Below, piece after piece: positions 1 to 9,672 of a DNA stretch of 45,851 bases (within the stretch, counting starts at the first letter, position 1; the number at the start of each line of letters is the position of its first letter). Made by a program: the position numbers and the translations under genes. Source of the DNA: Flavobacteriales bacterium (GTDB lineage: Bacteria > Bacteroidota > Bacteroidia > Flavobacteriales_C > GCA-002722245); the NCBI GenBank assembly GCA_029251005.1, contig JAQXEE010000075.1, forward strand, positions 1 to 45,851. Direction: 5' to 3'. The notes beneath the pieces are model-generated. The model did no database searches, was not told the origin of the DNA, and worked only from the letters and a program-made list of their open reading frames with translations.

Positions 1-1343
1 GAGTATTCATAGTCTTCACAAATGAACCCTAAATTTCCAGGTATAACTGTTAAGTCTCCACCAGTTGTTAAAACAATTTCGTCAAATTTTTCACATCCTG
101 CAGAGGTTGTAACGACAGCTTTATAAGTAGCGGATTCAGATACACTATAAGTAACACTTGAAGCGTCGTTTATTTTAGTGTTGTTTTTGTACCAAGCAAT
201 TGATTCACCACTTGCTAAAGTAATATTCGCATCTAATTCAACAGATTCACCACAAACTGTTTGGTCAGCACCCAAAACTGGAGATTGACAAGTATATTGA
301 GAACAAGAAGATGTGAATCTATCGTTCATTGAATTTAATAATGAGTATGATGCATCATCTTGAGTAATTTCCCAAATTAAGAAACCTCCTAAACCTTTTT
401 GACAAATTAGGTCAGCTTTTGCTTCTAACATTGGTTTAGAATTATACTTATGACCATTAAGGTCACCATCAACATCATTTAAGTAAGCGGTACTTGCAAA
501 ATCTTTGTAAGCAATTCCATCAGCGGGATCAGCCCATCCACCTTTTCCATAGAATGGTACACCTAAGATAAATTTTTCAGCTGGTAATTTCACACCATCA
601 ATTCCATTGGTAACATATCTTTCAACAACTGCTTCAGCACCTGCTACCGGTGAATTATGATTTCCGTAAGCATCAATATAAGCTAAATCATAATTCATAC
701 AATTTAAGAAATCAATGTATTCAAATACATCGGTATTTAAAAAGTCATCATGATATGTAGCAAAAGTACCAGGCATGTTTCTAGACGTACCACCAACTGC
801 AATAGATAAGTCATAATGAACTCCATCAGTATTACCTTGAACGTCTAATGCTGCTCTTAAATCTTGACATAAAAGTAAGTGATTTGCAATCTCAGTAGAA
901 TTATCAGGGAATTCCCAGTCAATATCAACACCTTTAATTCTTTTACTATTTAATGAGTGATTTCCAGCAACGAATTTTACGATATCACTTACTAAAGTAG
1001 ATCTTGATGACCCGTTAGCAGAGTTTGCTAGATGATTTGTAATGTTTGCTCCACCAACAGCTATATGTACATTAACACCTTGCGCGCTAGCTAAGTCTCT
1101 TAAGGTGTTCCATTCAGCTTGTTCGAATACTGTCTCATTTCCCCCAGCGTCTTTTGAACAAGATGCGGTCAAAGAACCTGAACCATTCGTTCCGATAAAT
1201 CCATAAAAGATATCAGTGATTTTGTTGTACGGTAATGTACTTGCAGAAGATGCGTAGTAAGGATAGTACGCTACAATTTTCTGTGCTGTAGCTCCAAAAA
1301 AGGTAGCTGTAGCTAAAAGGACTCCTAGTAGTCTTTTTTTCAT
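1..1343 (-). CDS. Secreted GH18 chitinase, 3' part missing (window edge)
   Basis: Open reading frame running off the left edge, at least 447 codons. The ATG at 1343 begins a signal peptide (MKKRLLGVLLATATFFGATA) ahead of mature KIVAYYPYY, a typical GH18 first strand. The GH18 catalytic strand is visible as GVDIDWEFP, with D140, D142 and the proton donor E144; the usual first Asp of DGxDxDxE is Lys137. Further GH18 features are MNYDLAYID and ILGVPFYGKG, then FLIWEITQDD near residue 325. After about residue 345 an Ig-like domain begins (TCQSPVLGADQTVCGESVEL). A C-terminal sorting domain may lie outside the window. It should hydrolyse beta-1,4-GlcNAc chains outside the cell. It is divergent from the next gene. 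Confidence 0.9.
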   Translation of the reverse strand, partial: MKKRLLGVLLATATFFGATAQKIVAYYPYYASSASTLPYNKITDIFYGFIGTNGSGSLTASCSKDAGGNETVFEQAEWNTLRDLASAQGVNVHIAVGGANITNHLANSANGSSRSTLVSDIVKFVAGNHSLNSKRIKGVDIDWEFPDNSTEIANHLLLCQDLRAALDVQGNTDGVHYDLSIAVGGTSRNMPGTFATYHDDFLNTDVFEYIDFLNCMNYDLAYIDAYGNHNSPVAGAEAVVERYVTNGIDGVKLPAEKFILGVPFYGKGGWADPADGIAYKDFASTAYLNDVDGDLNGHKYNSKPMLEAKADLICQKGLGGFLIWEITQDDASYSLLNSMNDRFTSSCSQYTCQSPVLGADQTVCGESVELDANITLASGESIAWYKNNTKINDASSVTYSVSESATYKAVVTTSAGCEKFDEIVLTTGGDLTVIPGNLGFICEDYEY

Positions 1344-1558
1344 AGTAATAAGGTTTAAAATTAAGTTAGTTAATAGCTTAAATATTTAGTAGGGTTTTAT
1401 TTAAGCGTTCCTAAGTTAATGAAAAAAAACACGAAGTAAAGTGGTTGTCAATCATTTTTGATGTTCATTATTATTAATTTTGTTAAAACTAAACTTAAGT
1501 TTCTGATTATTATGAAACTGAATGTTGATAAGTAATATTAAACTTCAAAATAAAATAG

Positions 1559-2434
1559 ATGAAAGTTCATATTCTTTTAGTCTTACTTGCTTTTTCAGAA
1601 ATATCTTGTAAAATAAAAGATTCTAAAGTAGCAGCTCCAAATGTGTATTCAACTGTTTTAACAGATTCTGTTTTCACAGGTGGAATAGAAGGTCCCGCAG
1701 TAAATGAGGAAGGTGACTTGTTTGTGGTAAATTACCGAAAAAATGGAACGATTGGTGTTAAGAAGTCAAATGCAGACTCGTTTAAGTTGTTTTTAAAATT
1801 ACCGAAGAATAGTATTGGGAATGGTATTAGGTTTGATTTCAACGGGGATATGTTTATAGCCGATTATGTTAATCATAATGTATTAAAGGTTGAAAAAGGA
1901 ACAAAGCAAGTTGAAGTGTTTGCGCATGACTCAACCATGAACCAACCCAATGACTTAACCTTAATGGACAACGGAATAGGTTTTACCTCCGACCCTAATT
2001 GGGGAGATTCAACTGGTAACTTATGGAGGTTTTCGAAAGAGACTGGTTTTGAATTGATTGAATCAAACATGGGCACTACAAATGGAGTGGAGGTTAGTCC
2101 GGATAATAAAAGATTGTATGTGAATGAAAGTATCCAGCGAAAAGTGTGGAGTTACGATTTGGGTATTGATGGTAGTGTATCGAACAAAAAAATGCTAATT
2201 GAGTTTCCTGACTTTGGATTGGATGGTATGCGATGTGATGAGGATGGAAATCTTTACATCGCGAGATATGGTAAAGGAGTAATTGCAGTGGTTTCTTCCA
2301 ATGGTAAGTTATTGTATGAGATTAAATTGAGTGGAACTAAACCCACTAATGTCGCTTTCGATAAAAAAACAAAAAAAACTTTATATGTAACGATGCAAGA
2401 AAAAAAATGGGTGGAAGTTGTTAAACTCCCATAG
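1559..2434 (+). CDS. SMP-30/gluconolactonase-like beta-propeller lipoprotein
   Basis: 291 residues. The N-terminus is a short hydrophobic signal ending in SEISC, so Cys17 could be lipidated; the lipobox is loose, as is common in this phylum. The rest reads as propeller repeats of the SMP-30/LRE family: DFNGDMFIADYVNHNVLKV, NQPNDLTLMDNG, TTNGVEVSPDNKRLYVNES and LDGMRCDEDGNLYIARYGKG. Asn and Asp at these places bind the divalent metal in characterised relatives. Family members hydrolyse lactones; the substrate here is unknown. It may be periplasmic or on the outer membrane. Its 3' end overlaps the convergent glycosyltransferase gene by 14 bp. Confidence 0.8.
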   Translation: MKVHILLVLLAFSEISCKIKDSKVAAPNVYSTVLTDSVFTGGIEGPAVNEEGDLFVVNYRKNGTIGVKKSNADSFKLFLKLPKNSIGNGIRFDFNGDMFIADYVNHNVLKVEKGTKQVEVFAHDSTMNQPNDLTLMDNGIGFTSDPNWGDSTGNLWRFSKETGFELIESNMGTTNGVEVSPDNKRLYVNESIQRKVWSYDLGIDGSVSNKKMLIEFPDFGLDGMRCDEDGNLYIARYGKGVIAVVSSNGKLLYEIKLSGTKPTNVAFDKKTKKTLYVTMQEKKWVEVVKLP

Positions 2435-3731
2435 TCTTTATTCGTTTGATATCTGAGATAAATACGATGAGTAAAACCGAATATTCTAAAGCAACAAAGA
2501 GCTGTTTTGTTTCGTCGGCTAATCGACTGTCGTAAAATGAATAGGATAGAAAAATCAACATACTCCATGCTTTTGGGTAATGCAATTTCGAAATGATTCC
2601 AAGTCCAAGCGGTATGATCGCATACCAAGGGTGAACAATTGGAGAGAAGAACAGGTAAGTACTGATGATAAAGGTTAAACCTGTAAATATCACTCTTCGG
2701 TTACGGTATCGATATTTCCATGTTATTGTTAATATAATACCTAGAGATATAAGTGATAAAACCGGTCCTGCTATTTTTATTAAATCGTATCCCAACAGTT
2801 GAATACCAGCCCATTTTACTAGGTTAAAAACACTTCCATTAAACTCAAAGGTTTGAAAGTAGAGGTTTAAACTATTCAATAGGTGAAAAAAGTTCTCGGA
2901 ATTAATAAAGGGTAAAAAGACGATTAGGAACAAAGGAATAATTCCGAGCATTAATTTTAACCATCGATGACCTCCTCCTTTTAATAAAATTAGTGGCAAA
3001 AACATTAAGCTAAAAAGCTTACTACAGACAGAAAGAGCGACTAAAAAACCTCCTTTTAAATCTTTTAATTGAGTAACGGAAAGTAATCCTGAAAGCAGAA
3101 AAAATAATAAAATTCCCTCAGCGTGTAAGTTTCCTGTTATTTCAAGAATAACAAGCGGATTAAACCAATACCAAATGACTTTATTGGGATTTAAGCTAAA
3201 GCGAGTTATAATTTTTGAGAGCACAAAGAATGTCGCTATCTCAAAGGCCAGTAGAGTAAGTCTCATTATAATAATTCCTCCAAAAACGCTTTTTGGTATT
3301 GCAGATATGTAATATATCCATTGATTTACTGGGGGATATATTGAATAGTAATCAGGTGAGTTTATGCCTTTGTATAACTCCTGAGCAAAACTATTATCTA
3401 TAAAAAGCGAAGTGATTTCGCTAGGTTTAAATTCAAATGGATTGATGCCTTGATTGCTTAAAAAGCCATCCCATAAGAATCTAAAATAATCATCACTTAA
3501 AATTGGGATAGAAAAGATTAATGCAATTCTGAAAGCAATTCCAATAAGTAATAACGATTTAAAGTTAAATGTGAGTTGACTTAAAATGAATACTCCCGAA
3601 CATCCTAAGGTGAAAAAAGCAATTAATAAACTAAAATCTCCTCTTTGGAGTATATAACCTAGCATTATTACACTTATGAATATAAGTGTAATTCCAACTG
3701 ATTTTTTTAAACCATTTTCCAGATGAAGCAT
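2421..3731 (-). CDS. Polytopic GT-C glycosyltransferase (mannosyltransferase-like, GT87/MptB type)
   Basis: 436 residues with about ten hydrophobic segments. The first periplasmic loop carries LSDDYFRFLWDGFLSNQGIN (D80, D81, W87, D88, G89), the acidic loop motif of GT-C enzymes that use polyprenyl-phosphate sugars. A later stretch, WYWFNPLVILEITGNLHAEG, is also typical of these transferases. It probably adds a hexose, perhaps mannose, to a glycan or lipid on the outer face of the inner membrane. The start lies 3 nt after the stop of the upstream GT2 gene, so it is the last gene of an operon whose first GT2 could make its lipid-linked donor. Sugar specificity cannot be read from the sequence. 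Confidence 0.75.
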   Translation of the reverse strand: MLHLENGLKKSVGITLIFISVIMLGYILQRGDFSLLIAFFTLGCSGVFILSQLTFNFKSLLLIGIAFRIALIFSIPILSDDYFRFLWDGFLSNQGINPFEFKPSEITSLFIDNSFAQELYKGINSPDYYSIYPPVNQWIYYISAIPKSVFGGIIIMRLTLLAFEIATFFVLSKIITRFSLNPNKVIWYWFNPLVILEITGNLHAEGILLFFLLSGLLSVTQLKDLKGGFLVALSVCSKLFSLMFLPLILLKGGGHRWLKLMLGIIPLFLIVFLPFINSENFFHLLNSLNLYFQTFEFNGSVFNLVKWAGIQLLGYDLIKIAGPVLSLISLGIILTITWKYRYRNRRVIFTGLTFIISTYLFFSPIVHPWYAIIPLGLGIISKLHYPKAWSMLIFLSYSFYDSRLADETKQLFVALEYSVLLIVFISDIKRIKTMGV

Positions 3732-3734
3732 TAA

Positions 3735-5201
3735 TTACCGAGTGCTGTGTTTGTATGAAAAAAAGGCAACATATCCAAAGCCTAAGGCTAACATACAATG
3801 AAAAGGTAGTAATCCAAAATCTTTTAAGCTAAAGGCTGAGTAAATACCGAAAAGTGCATAAAAACACATCAATAACTCTAAAAAGGTTAAAGCGTTAAAA
3901 GTACTTATGATGTATTGTTTTTTATCCTTCCAACTTCCTCCAGTTTCTGTGATATTAAATTTTGGAGTTCTCACAAAAGGCGACTTGATTCCAAGGTAAC
4001 CTTCAAAAACAGCAATAGCATTGTGTAGAGATAACCCCATGCTCACACTTAAAAATAAAGGAAATTGAAAGAAAAATTTAAGACCTGATGCTTTTTTATC
4101 AAGACGTTTTAGAGACACATAATAATAAACAGCTAAAACAAGTAAACTTACAATTAGAATAGAAGCTATTTGGTATAATAACTTCAGCTCTGGAGTATTT
4201 TGCTTGATGTACAAAATGGGAATACTCAAGATAGAAGTCATGAAGATGCAAATAAACAAAAAGCTGTTTAATAAGTGAAAAGTACCATGTATTTTGGTTA
4301 GTACTCCAAGTCCTTTTGTTGTTATGAATTTTCTTAGATTTTTTTTTGCGGTTTCGGCAGCACCTTTAGTCCATCTGAATTGTTGGGTTTTTAAGGCATT
4401 CATAGCAACAGGTAATTCCGCAGGACAACCTACTTCTTCCAAAAATTTAAATTTCCAACCTTTCATTTGAGCACGGTAGCTCAAATCCAGATCTTCTGTT
4501 ATAGTGTCACTTTGCCATCCGCCAGCATCTTCAATACATGATTTCCTCCAAACCCCAGCAGTACCATTAAAATTAATGAAATGGTTCGCTGAATTTTTAG
4601 CACTCTGTTCTATTGTAAAATGTGCATCTAACCCAAAAGCTTGTAATTGAGTTAATAGACTAAAGTTTTTATTAAGGTGTGCCCAACGGGTTTGCACAAC
4701 TCCAATGTTTTCCTTTTTAAAGTAAGGCACCGTTTTCTTTAAAAAATCATTTTCGGGTAAAAAGTCAGCATCAAATATGGCAATAAATTCACCTTTTATT
4801 ACTTGCATTCCCTCATGCAGCGCTCCAGCTTTAAAACCTGTGTTTTTATTTCTTGTAAATTGGGATATATTAAACCCAAGTTGCTTTACTGCTTCAACCT
4901 TCTTTTTTACAATTTCAAGTGTTTCATCATTAGAATCATCTAAGATTTGAATTTCCAGTTTGTCTATCGGGTAATCTATTTTGATAACCTGATCAATCAA
5001 TCGATCGATAACATATTTTTCATTGTAAATGGGCAACTGTATAGTTACGTAAGGGATGAAAGCGTCTGTAAATTCTTCAACAGAATCAGCTCTCTTTTTT
5101 TTGTGTTTGATGTAGAGGATAATTAGATGACCTTGTATGATGCTGTAGCAAAAAATAAAGCTCATGAAGAAAATGTATAACCCCAGTATTAGATTGTTCA
5201 T
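3735..5201 (-). CDS. Processive family-2 glycosyltransferase, cellulose/mannan-synthase-like
   Basis: 488 residues. One N-terminal membrane segment precedes a cytosolic GT2 domain with LPIYNE, DDSNDET (D88, D89), FDADFLP (D144, D146), TEDLDLSYR (E236, D237) and QQFRWTKG (QxxRW at 273-277). This D,D,D,QxxRW set marks inverting, often processive, beta-glycan synthases. At least four C-terminal membrane helices follow. The overall plan resembles bacterial CslA/glucomannan synthase-like proteins. Its start codon directly follows the stop of the next upstream gene (TAAATG), so the two are translationally coupled. Product unknown; a cell-surface polysaccharide or glycolipid is a reasonable guess. 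No PilZ domain or separate cellulose partner gene is seen here. Confidence 0.8.
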   Translation of the reverse strand: MNNLILGLYIFFMSFIFCYSIIQGHLIILYIKHKKKRADSVEEFTDAFIPYVTIQLPIYNEKYVIDRLIDQVIKIDYPIDKLEIQILDDSNDETLEIVKKKVEAVKQLGFNISQFTRNKNTGFKAGALHEGMQVIKGEFIAIFDADFLPENDFLKKTVPYFKKENIGVVQTRWAHLNKNFSLLTQLQAFGLDAHFTIEQSAKNSANHFINFNGTAGVWRKSCIEDAGGWQSDTITEDLDLSYRAQMKGWKFKFLEEVGCPAELPVAMNALKTQQFRWTKGAAETAKKNLRKFITTKGLGVLTKIHGTFHLLNSFLFICIFMTSILSIPILYIKQNTPELKLLYQIASILIVSLLVLAVYYYVSLKRLDKKASGLKFFFQFPLFLSVSMGLSLHNAIAVFEGYLGIKSPFVRTPKFNITETGGSWKDKKQYIISTFNALTFLELLMCFYALFGIYSAFSLKDFGLLPFHCMLALGFGYVAFFSYKHSTR

Positions 5202-5894
5202 TTAAAACAGCTCTTTAAAAATAGTTGTAATTATTTTATACCCTGCCAAAACGGTTCCTTTTAAAGTTCCTGATACTTTTGATTTTCCTATTCGTACTTT
5301 ATAATTAACGGGAACTTCACAAATGTCCATTTTTTGTTTTGCTGCCTTAACCTGCATTTCTACTGTCCAACCATAAGTTTTGTCTTTCATATTTAAGGCA
5401 ATCAATTGATCATACTTAATGGCTCTAAAAGGGCCTAAGTCAGTGAATTCAATGTTATAAAGTAATTTTATTAAAAATGTAGCAAGCCAGTTTCCAAAAA
5501 CTTGTTGTGGAGTCATGCTTTTTTTCTCTTTTAAACCTGTTTTTCGAGAACCAATAACCAAGTCCTTTCCTTCATAAAGAATAGGTGCAATGACTTGTGT
5601 TAATTCTCCTGGATAATCAGAATAATCAGCATCAAGGAAAACAATAATGTCAGTTTGGGTTTTTAATGATTTCACGTAATTGATTCCTTTTAAGCATGCT
5701 CTTCCGTAGCCTTGTTGAGGTTCATCTAAAACGGTAGCGCCATGCTTTTTAGCAACAGTTTTTGTTTCGTCATTGGAGTTATTGTTAACAACGATTATTT
5801 CGGTAACGATAGCCTTAGGTATCTCATCAATCACTTTTCCTACAGCATTTTCTTCGTTAAACGCAGGGATGATAACTCTAACTATTTTGTCCAA
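5202..5894 (-). CDS. GT2 polyprenyl-phosphate sugar synthase-like (DPM1/dolichol-P-glucose type)
   Basis: 230 residues, cytosolic GT2 fold. Visible motifs are VIIPAFNEENAVGKVIDEIP, VVNNNSNDET, GYGRACLKG and FLDADYSDYP (DAD at 88-90), followed by GSR and DLGPFRA. This is the arrangement of dolichyl/undecaprenyl-phosphate mannose or glucose synthases. Length matches the soluble short members with no C-terminal helices. It would transfer a hexose from a nucleotide sugar to polyprenyl phosphate, giving the donor used by the GT-C enzyme two genes downstream. The gap to the upstream MORN gene is 3 nt. The sugar is not determinable by reading. Confidence 0.78.
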   Translation of the reverse strand: MDKIVRVIIPAFNEENAVGKVIDEIPKAIVTEIIVVNNNSNDETKTVAKKHGATVLDEPQQGYGRACLKGINYVKSLKTQTDIIVFLDADYSDYPGELTQVIAPILYEGKDLVIGSRKTGLKEKKSMTPQQVFGNWLATFLIKLLYNIEFTDLGPFRAIKYDQLIALNMKDKTYGWTVEMQVKAAKQKMDICEVPVNYKVRIGKSKVSGTLKGTVLAGYKIITTIFKELF

Positions 5895-5897
5895 AGA

Positions 5898-6404
5898 TTA
5901 GTGATTAATTGAGTGGGTAAATATACCTTTTTCGTTGTAATATTTCCAATGAAGAGCTTGCTTGTTTTTAATCATCCAACCTTCTGAAATTAAAATGTCA
6001 GCATTATAATTTTTCCAATATCCATCTTTAAGGTTGTTGGCGTACTCTCCTTCAGACAATATTGTTTCTTCTGAATCATAATAGGTCCAATATCCAGATT
6101 TTAAACCATCATGGTAAAAGCCTTCTGACTGCCTTGAACCATTTGAATTGTAGATGATCCAAAAACCTGATTTTTTATCTTCCGAAAAAGCACCTTCTTT
6201 AATTAATATTCCATTTGAAGAATAGTATTTCCACCAACCATGTTTAACGTTTCCAACTTTCCATCCTTCTTCAATAATTTTTTTGGATTGGCTAATTATT
6301 TTATGATAGAATTGATTATTGGGATAGGCTGTTACAAATTCAGAAGTGATAGATTTCGAATATAAAGTGAGTAGAATAAGCGATATGGTAACGAATACGC
6401 GCAT
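5898..6404 (-). CDS. MORN-repeat (MORN_2) exported protein
   Basis: 168 residues. A hydrophobic N-terminus (residues 3-17) suggests export. From about residue 45 there are five repeats of about 24 residues with the pattern EGxxxxxxKxGxWxxYxxxG: around 45-65, 70-89, 94-113, 118-136 and 141-160, for example EGFYHDGLKSGYWTYYDSEE. These are the MORN_2-type repeats often annotated as YwqK-like in Bacteroidota. The last repeat is degenerate (QALHWKYYNEKG). No enzymatic motif is present. It sits between the helicase-nuclease gene (51 nt upstream) and the glycosyltransferases (3 nt downstream), so it is probably co-transcribed with the latter. Function unknown; possibly binding or scaffolding at the envelope. 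Confidence 0.7.
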   Translation of the reverse strand: MRVFVTISLILLTLYSKSITSEFVTAYPNNQFYHKIISQSKKIIEEGWKVGNVKHGWWKYYSSNGILIKEGAFSEDKKSGFWIIYNSNGSRQSEGFYHDGLKSGYWTYYDSEETILSEGEYANNLKDGYWKNYNADILISEGWMIKNKQALHWKYYNEKGIFTHSINH

Positions 6405-6455
6405 TTTGGAAATATACCTTGAATTATATGACGAGTTTGTCCTTGACTTTACTAA

Positions 6456-9400
6456 TTAAACTTTTACAGATTTATTCTCCTCGGTATAAATAAGATAAGT
6501 TTGAATATTCTTAAAGTTTAGCGTGGTCAATAAATCTTTATAATTGTTAATCTGCCTAGCATCTTTTTTGAGTACTGATCCTGTCTTAAAATCAATCAAA
6601 TAAGTAACGTTGGCGATTGATATAATTCGATCAGGTCTGTAAGAAGAACCATCTTTTGTGATAATCTCTTTTTCTATAATATGTTTTCCTTTTCCCCATA
6701 TTGATTGAAGAGGTTCTAGTTTTAGCGTATTTGTAACTAAAGCCTTAATGTGCTTTGCATCCGCTTTTTCAATCATTCCATCATTTACCATTTGAGCAAT
6801 CGTTTCCTCAATGTTTAATTCTGCATTTAATCTTGCGAAAATTGAATGAATCAAATTACCGAATTTCCGAGGATCTGATTTTATAAATGATTCTTCAGAG
6901 TTTTGAGGTACGTTCCAAATAGCAGGAGCAGAAAAACTTATTTTAATTTTACTTCTCCAGTTTTCATGTTTTAGATCTTTGATTTCAATCGCAGTTGACT
7001 TGAATTTAGATGCCTTTGTGTTTTTGTTGTCCTTGATTGTTTTTGTCCCAAACGAAAATGTTTGCTCATCAACAGGATTTAAAGAATTTAAAACTGGGTG
7101 AAAAAAGGTTTCAATTCCTTTTATTTCTTTTGGCTCTTTACTAGGCTCTTCTATCGTAATATAGGTTTCTTCAGCAGCTCTTGTTAAAGCTACATATAGT
7201 ACGTTGAGTTCATCAAGCGTTATTTTTAAATTTTCTTGTTCAGAATTTTCTGAATAGTCTGTTTTTAAAATAGACTTATTATTAGATGTTAAAGAAGTTG
7301 GTATACCAAATTCCTCACTTGATGTATCAAGCCATAGCCAAGCACTCCTAACAGGTTTTCGATTTGCAAAAGGTAATATTACAACTGGAAATTCTAATCC
7401 TTTTGAACTGTGAATAGTCATTAAAGTAACAGCATTATTTGTTTCTGGAGTTGCAATTTTAATTTTGTCTTTTTTCTCATTCCAAAATTCGATAAATTCT
7501 GATGCGCTTGATAATCCAGATTTTTGCCGTACATGATCCAGAAATGTTTGAATAAATGGGGTGTTTTTTTGAATAGAAAAAGTACTTATAATTTCCTCAA
7601 AAGCTTCGTAAATAGACATCCCTGATATTCCAGGTAATTTAACGTCAAAAACAGTATCTAATAAGTTAACGAGAACTTGATAAGGTTGTGTGTTTTTATT
7701 AAAAAGCTTTAAAAAATCAACAGCTTCTTCCCGATTTAGGTAAGTTCCAATTTGTACAATAGCATCAATATCTTGGTTATTCATGATAACCTTAAATACA
7801 TTTACCAAAAAGTTAACTTCAGGTGATTGGACAAGATTTAAACTCTCATTGGATAATACTTCAATATTCTCTTTGGTTAAATATTCAGCTATTAAGGCTA
7901 AATCAGCATTTCTTCTTGATAATACGCAAATTTCAGATCGGTTACGACCTCTGGCATCGTTATCTCTAATTACTTTTAATATTTCATCTAGAGAATTATC
8001 GATGTAATCTTCTTTTTTAAAAAGTTTAATTTGTGCGTAACCACCTGTCTTTTTTGTTCCAACTTTTTGCTGGTATTCAGCATAATATGTTTCGAAGAAA
8101 TCAGGAAGTTGAGATAGTAATTCTTTAAAAAAAAGATTGTTAAATTGAATAGTCTCTTTTGTTGATCGATAATTACTATCCAAGTTTTTTGGGTTGAATT
8201 GACGTTTTAATGTTTGAATTCTTTCCTGTATAATTTCATTGTCTGCAAATTGAGGTGCTTCAGGTAAAAGTGCAAATTGATCAACATCCCCGCCTCTCCA
8301 TCTATAAATGGCTTGTTTGGCATCGCCAACGATTAAGTTTCGATTATTGTAAGCCAAAGAGTTTTCTAATAATGGTAATAAATTTTGCCATTGAAGTGTA
8401 GAAGTGTCTTGAAATTCATCAATTAAATAATTATTATATTTTTCTCCAATTCGTTCGTAGATAAATGGAATAGGTTGTTCAATAACTACTTCGGCTACTT
8501 TTTTATTAAATTCTGATATATGAATGAAGTTTTGTTCTTCTCTGATAATCTCAACTTGTTTTTCAATTTCATTTAGTAAACCAAGTTGAAATAGGTTTTT
8601 GTGTACGTTTTGTTTTAAAACATAATCACTGAGGTGTTCAGCTTTATATTGCTCTAAGTCTGAAAATAAGTTATTTAGTTCACTTTGAGTTTTGGAATCA
8701 ATATTTCCTTCATTTCCTTTAGATCCCCATTCTTCGTCTTCAATATTTTTAAAATAAGTAGGAGCAGCAGGATCTGTAAATAATTTAGAGTTTATTTTTT
8801 CGTCTTTGAAATACGCCCAAATATTACCCCTTGTTTTTCCTTTTAAATATTCGGGTGATAGGTTAGCTTTTTTTAAAGCGACATGCCCCAATTTATATTT
8901 ATTGGTAACGGCTTCTTCGTACTTTTGTATATCCTTTCCAATCTCGGCTTTTACCTTTACAAAATCCTCTAGCTTGAACTTACTCAACAGTTTTGTTTGC
9001 TCAACAGAGTCTTCATTTAATGACAATTCAGCAATTTTCAACAGACTTGTTTGAATATTCCAGCTTTCATCATTTTGTGCTAACTGTTTGATATAATTAA
9101 CTAGAAAAGCAGTTAGTTTTTTATCTTTTCCTGTTTCGGATAATAAATTGTTAATGGCCTGGCTAAGCAAACTTTTTCCATCTAGTTCAACCTCAAAATT
9201 ATAAGGTAATTGAAGGTCAAATGAAAAGCTTCTAATGATTTTTAAAATGAATTTGTCAATTGTAGTAATATTGAAATCCGAGTAATTGTGTAAAATGGAT
9301 TGCAACATAATGAACGACCTTTTCTGTAATTGGCCTTCCTTTATTACTATAGATTTACATAAATCATCAAACATCAACTTTTCGCCGTTTTGCAATAAAT

Positions 9401-9608
9401 TTGGTTGGCAAAATGATTTTAAATAAAAAGTCACCCTGTCTTTCATTTCTGCAGCCGCCTTATTAGTAAAGGTGATTGCTAAAATGTTTTTATACCTTTC
9501 TGGTGATTTATCGGATAAAGCGATGGTTAAGTATTCTTTAACAAGCGTGTATGTTTTACCTGATCCAGCAGAAGATTTATAAACGAGGAAGTTTTTGTTT
9601 GAATTCAT
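6456..9608 (-). CDS. UvrD/RecB-family helicase-nuclease (AddA-like)
   Basis: 1050 residues from the ATG at 9608; a GTG two codons upstream is possible but less likely. SF1A helicase motifs appear in order: Walker A KSSAGSGKTYTLV near residue 12, AITFTNKAAAEMKDRV (Ia), YLIDEFQDTSTLQW (II), VGDAKQAIYRWRGGD (III), MTIHSSKGLEFPVVI (V) and LNVLYVALTRA (VI). The C-terminus has a RecB-type PD-(D/E)xK nuclease signature: FGNLIHSIFARLN, YRPDRI and YLIDFKTG. It should unwind and degrade double-strand ends for recombinational repair. AddA normally pairs with AddB, but no such gene adjoins it here. It is first in a minus-strand run with MORN and glycosyltransferase genes, an unrelated partnership. Confidence 0.88.
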   Translation of the reverse strand: MNSNKNFLVYKSSAGSGKTYTLVKEYLTIALSDKSPERYKNILAITFTNKAAAEMKDRVTFYLKSFCQPNLLQNGEKLMFDDLCKSIVIKEGQLQKRSFIMLQSILHNYSDFNITTIDKFILKIIRSFSFDLQLPYNFEVELDGKSLLSQAINNLLSETGKDKKLTAFLVNYIKQLAQNDESWNIQTSLLKIAELSLNEDSVEQTKLLSKFKLEDFVKVKAEIGKDIQKYEEAVTNKYKLGHVALKKANLSPEYLKGKTRGNIWAYFKDEKINSKLFTDPAAPTYFKNIEDEEWGSKGNEGNIDSKTQSELNNLFSDLEQYKAEHLSDYVLKQNVHKNLFQLGLLNEIEKQVEIIREEQNFIHISEFNKKVAEVVIEQPIPFIYERIGEKYNNYLIDEFQDTSTLQWQNLLPLLENSLAYNNRNLIVGDAKQAIYRWRGGDVDQFALLPEAPQFADNEIIQERIQTLKRQFNPKNLDSNYRSTKETIQFNNLFFKELLSQLPDFFETYYAEYQQKVGTKKTGGYAQIKLFKKEDYIDNSLDEILKVIRDNDARGRNRSEICVLSRRNADLALIAEYLTKENIEVLSNESLNLVQSPEVNFLVNVFKVIMNNQDIDAIVQIGTYLNREEAVDFLKLFNKNTQPYQVLVNLLDTVFDVKLPGISGMSIYEAFEEIISTFSIQKNTPFIQTFLDHVRQKSGLSSASEFIEFWNEKKDKIKIATPETNNAVTLMTIHSSKGLEFPVVILPFANRKPVRSAWLWLDTSSEEFGIPTSLTSNNKSILKTDYSENSEQENLKITLDELNVLYVALTRAAEETYITIEEPSKEPKEIKGIETFFHPVLNSLNPVDEQTFSFGTKTIKDNKNTKASKFKSTAIEIKDLKHENWRSKIKISFSAPAIWNVPQNSEESFIKSDPRKFGNLIHSIFARLNAELNIEETIAQMVNDGMIEKADAKHIKALVTNTLKLEPLQSIWGKGKHIIEKEIITKDGSSYRPDRIISIANVTYLIDFKTGSVLKKDARQINNYKDLLTTLNFKNIQTYLIYTEENKSVKV

Positions 9609-9672
9609 TACCACTAAAATATAGGATTATGTTAAATATTTGAAATATAGTTCTGAACACTTTTAATATTGC

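Noticed and set aside
2254-2628. Minus-strand ORF overlapping the end of the SMP-30-like gene and the GT-C gene
   Set aside because: It shadows two genes with clear family motifs in other frames; its product shows no recognisable domain.
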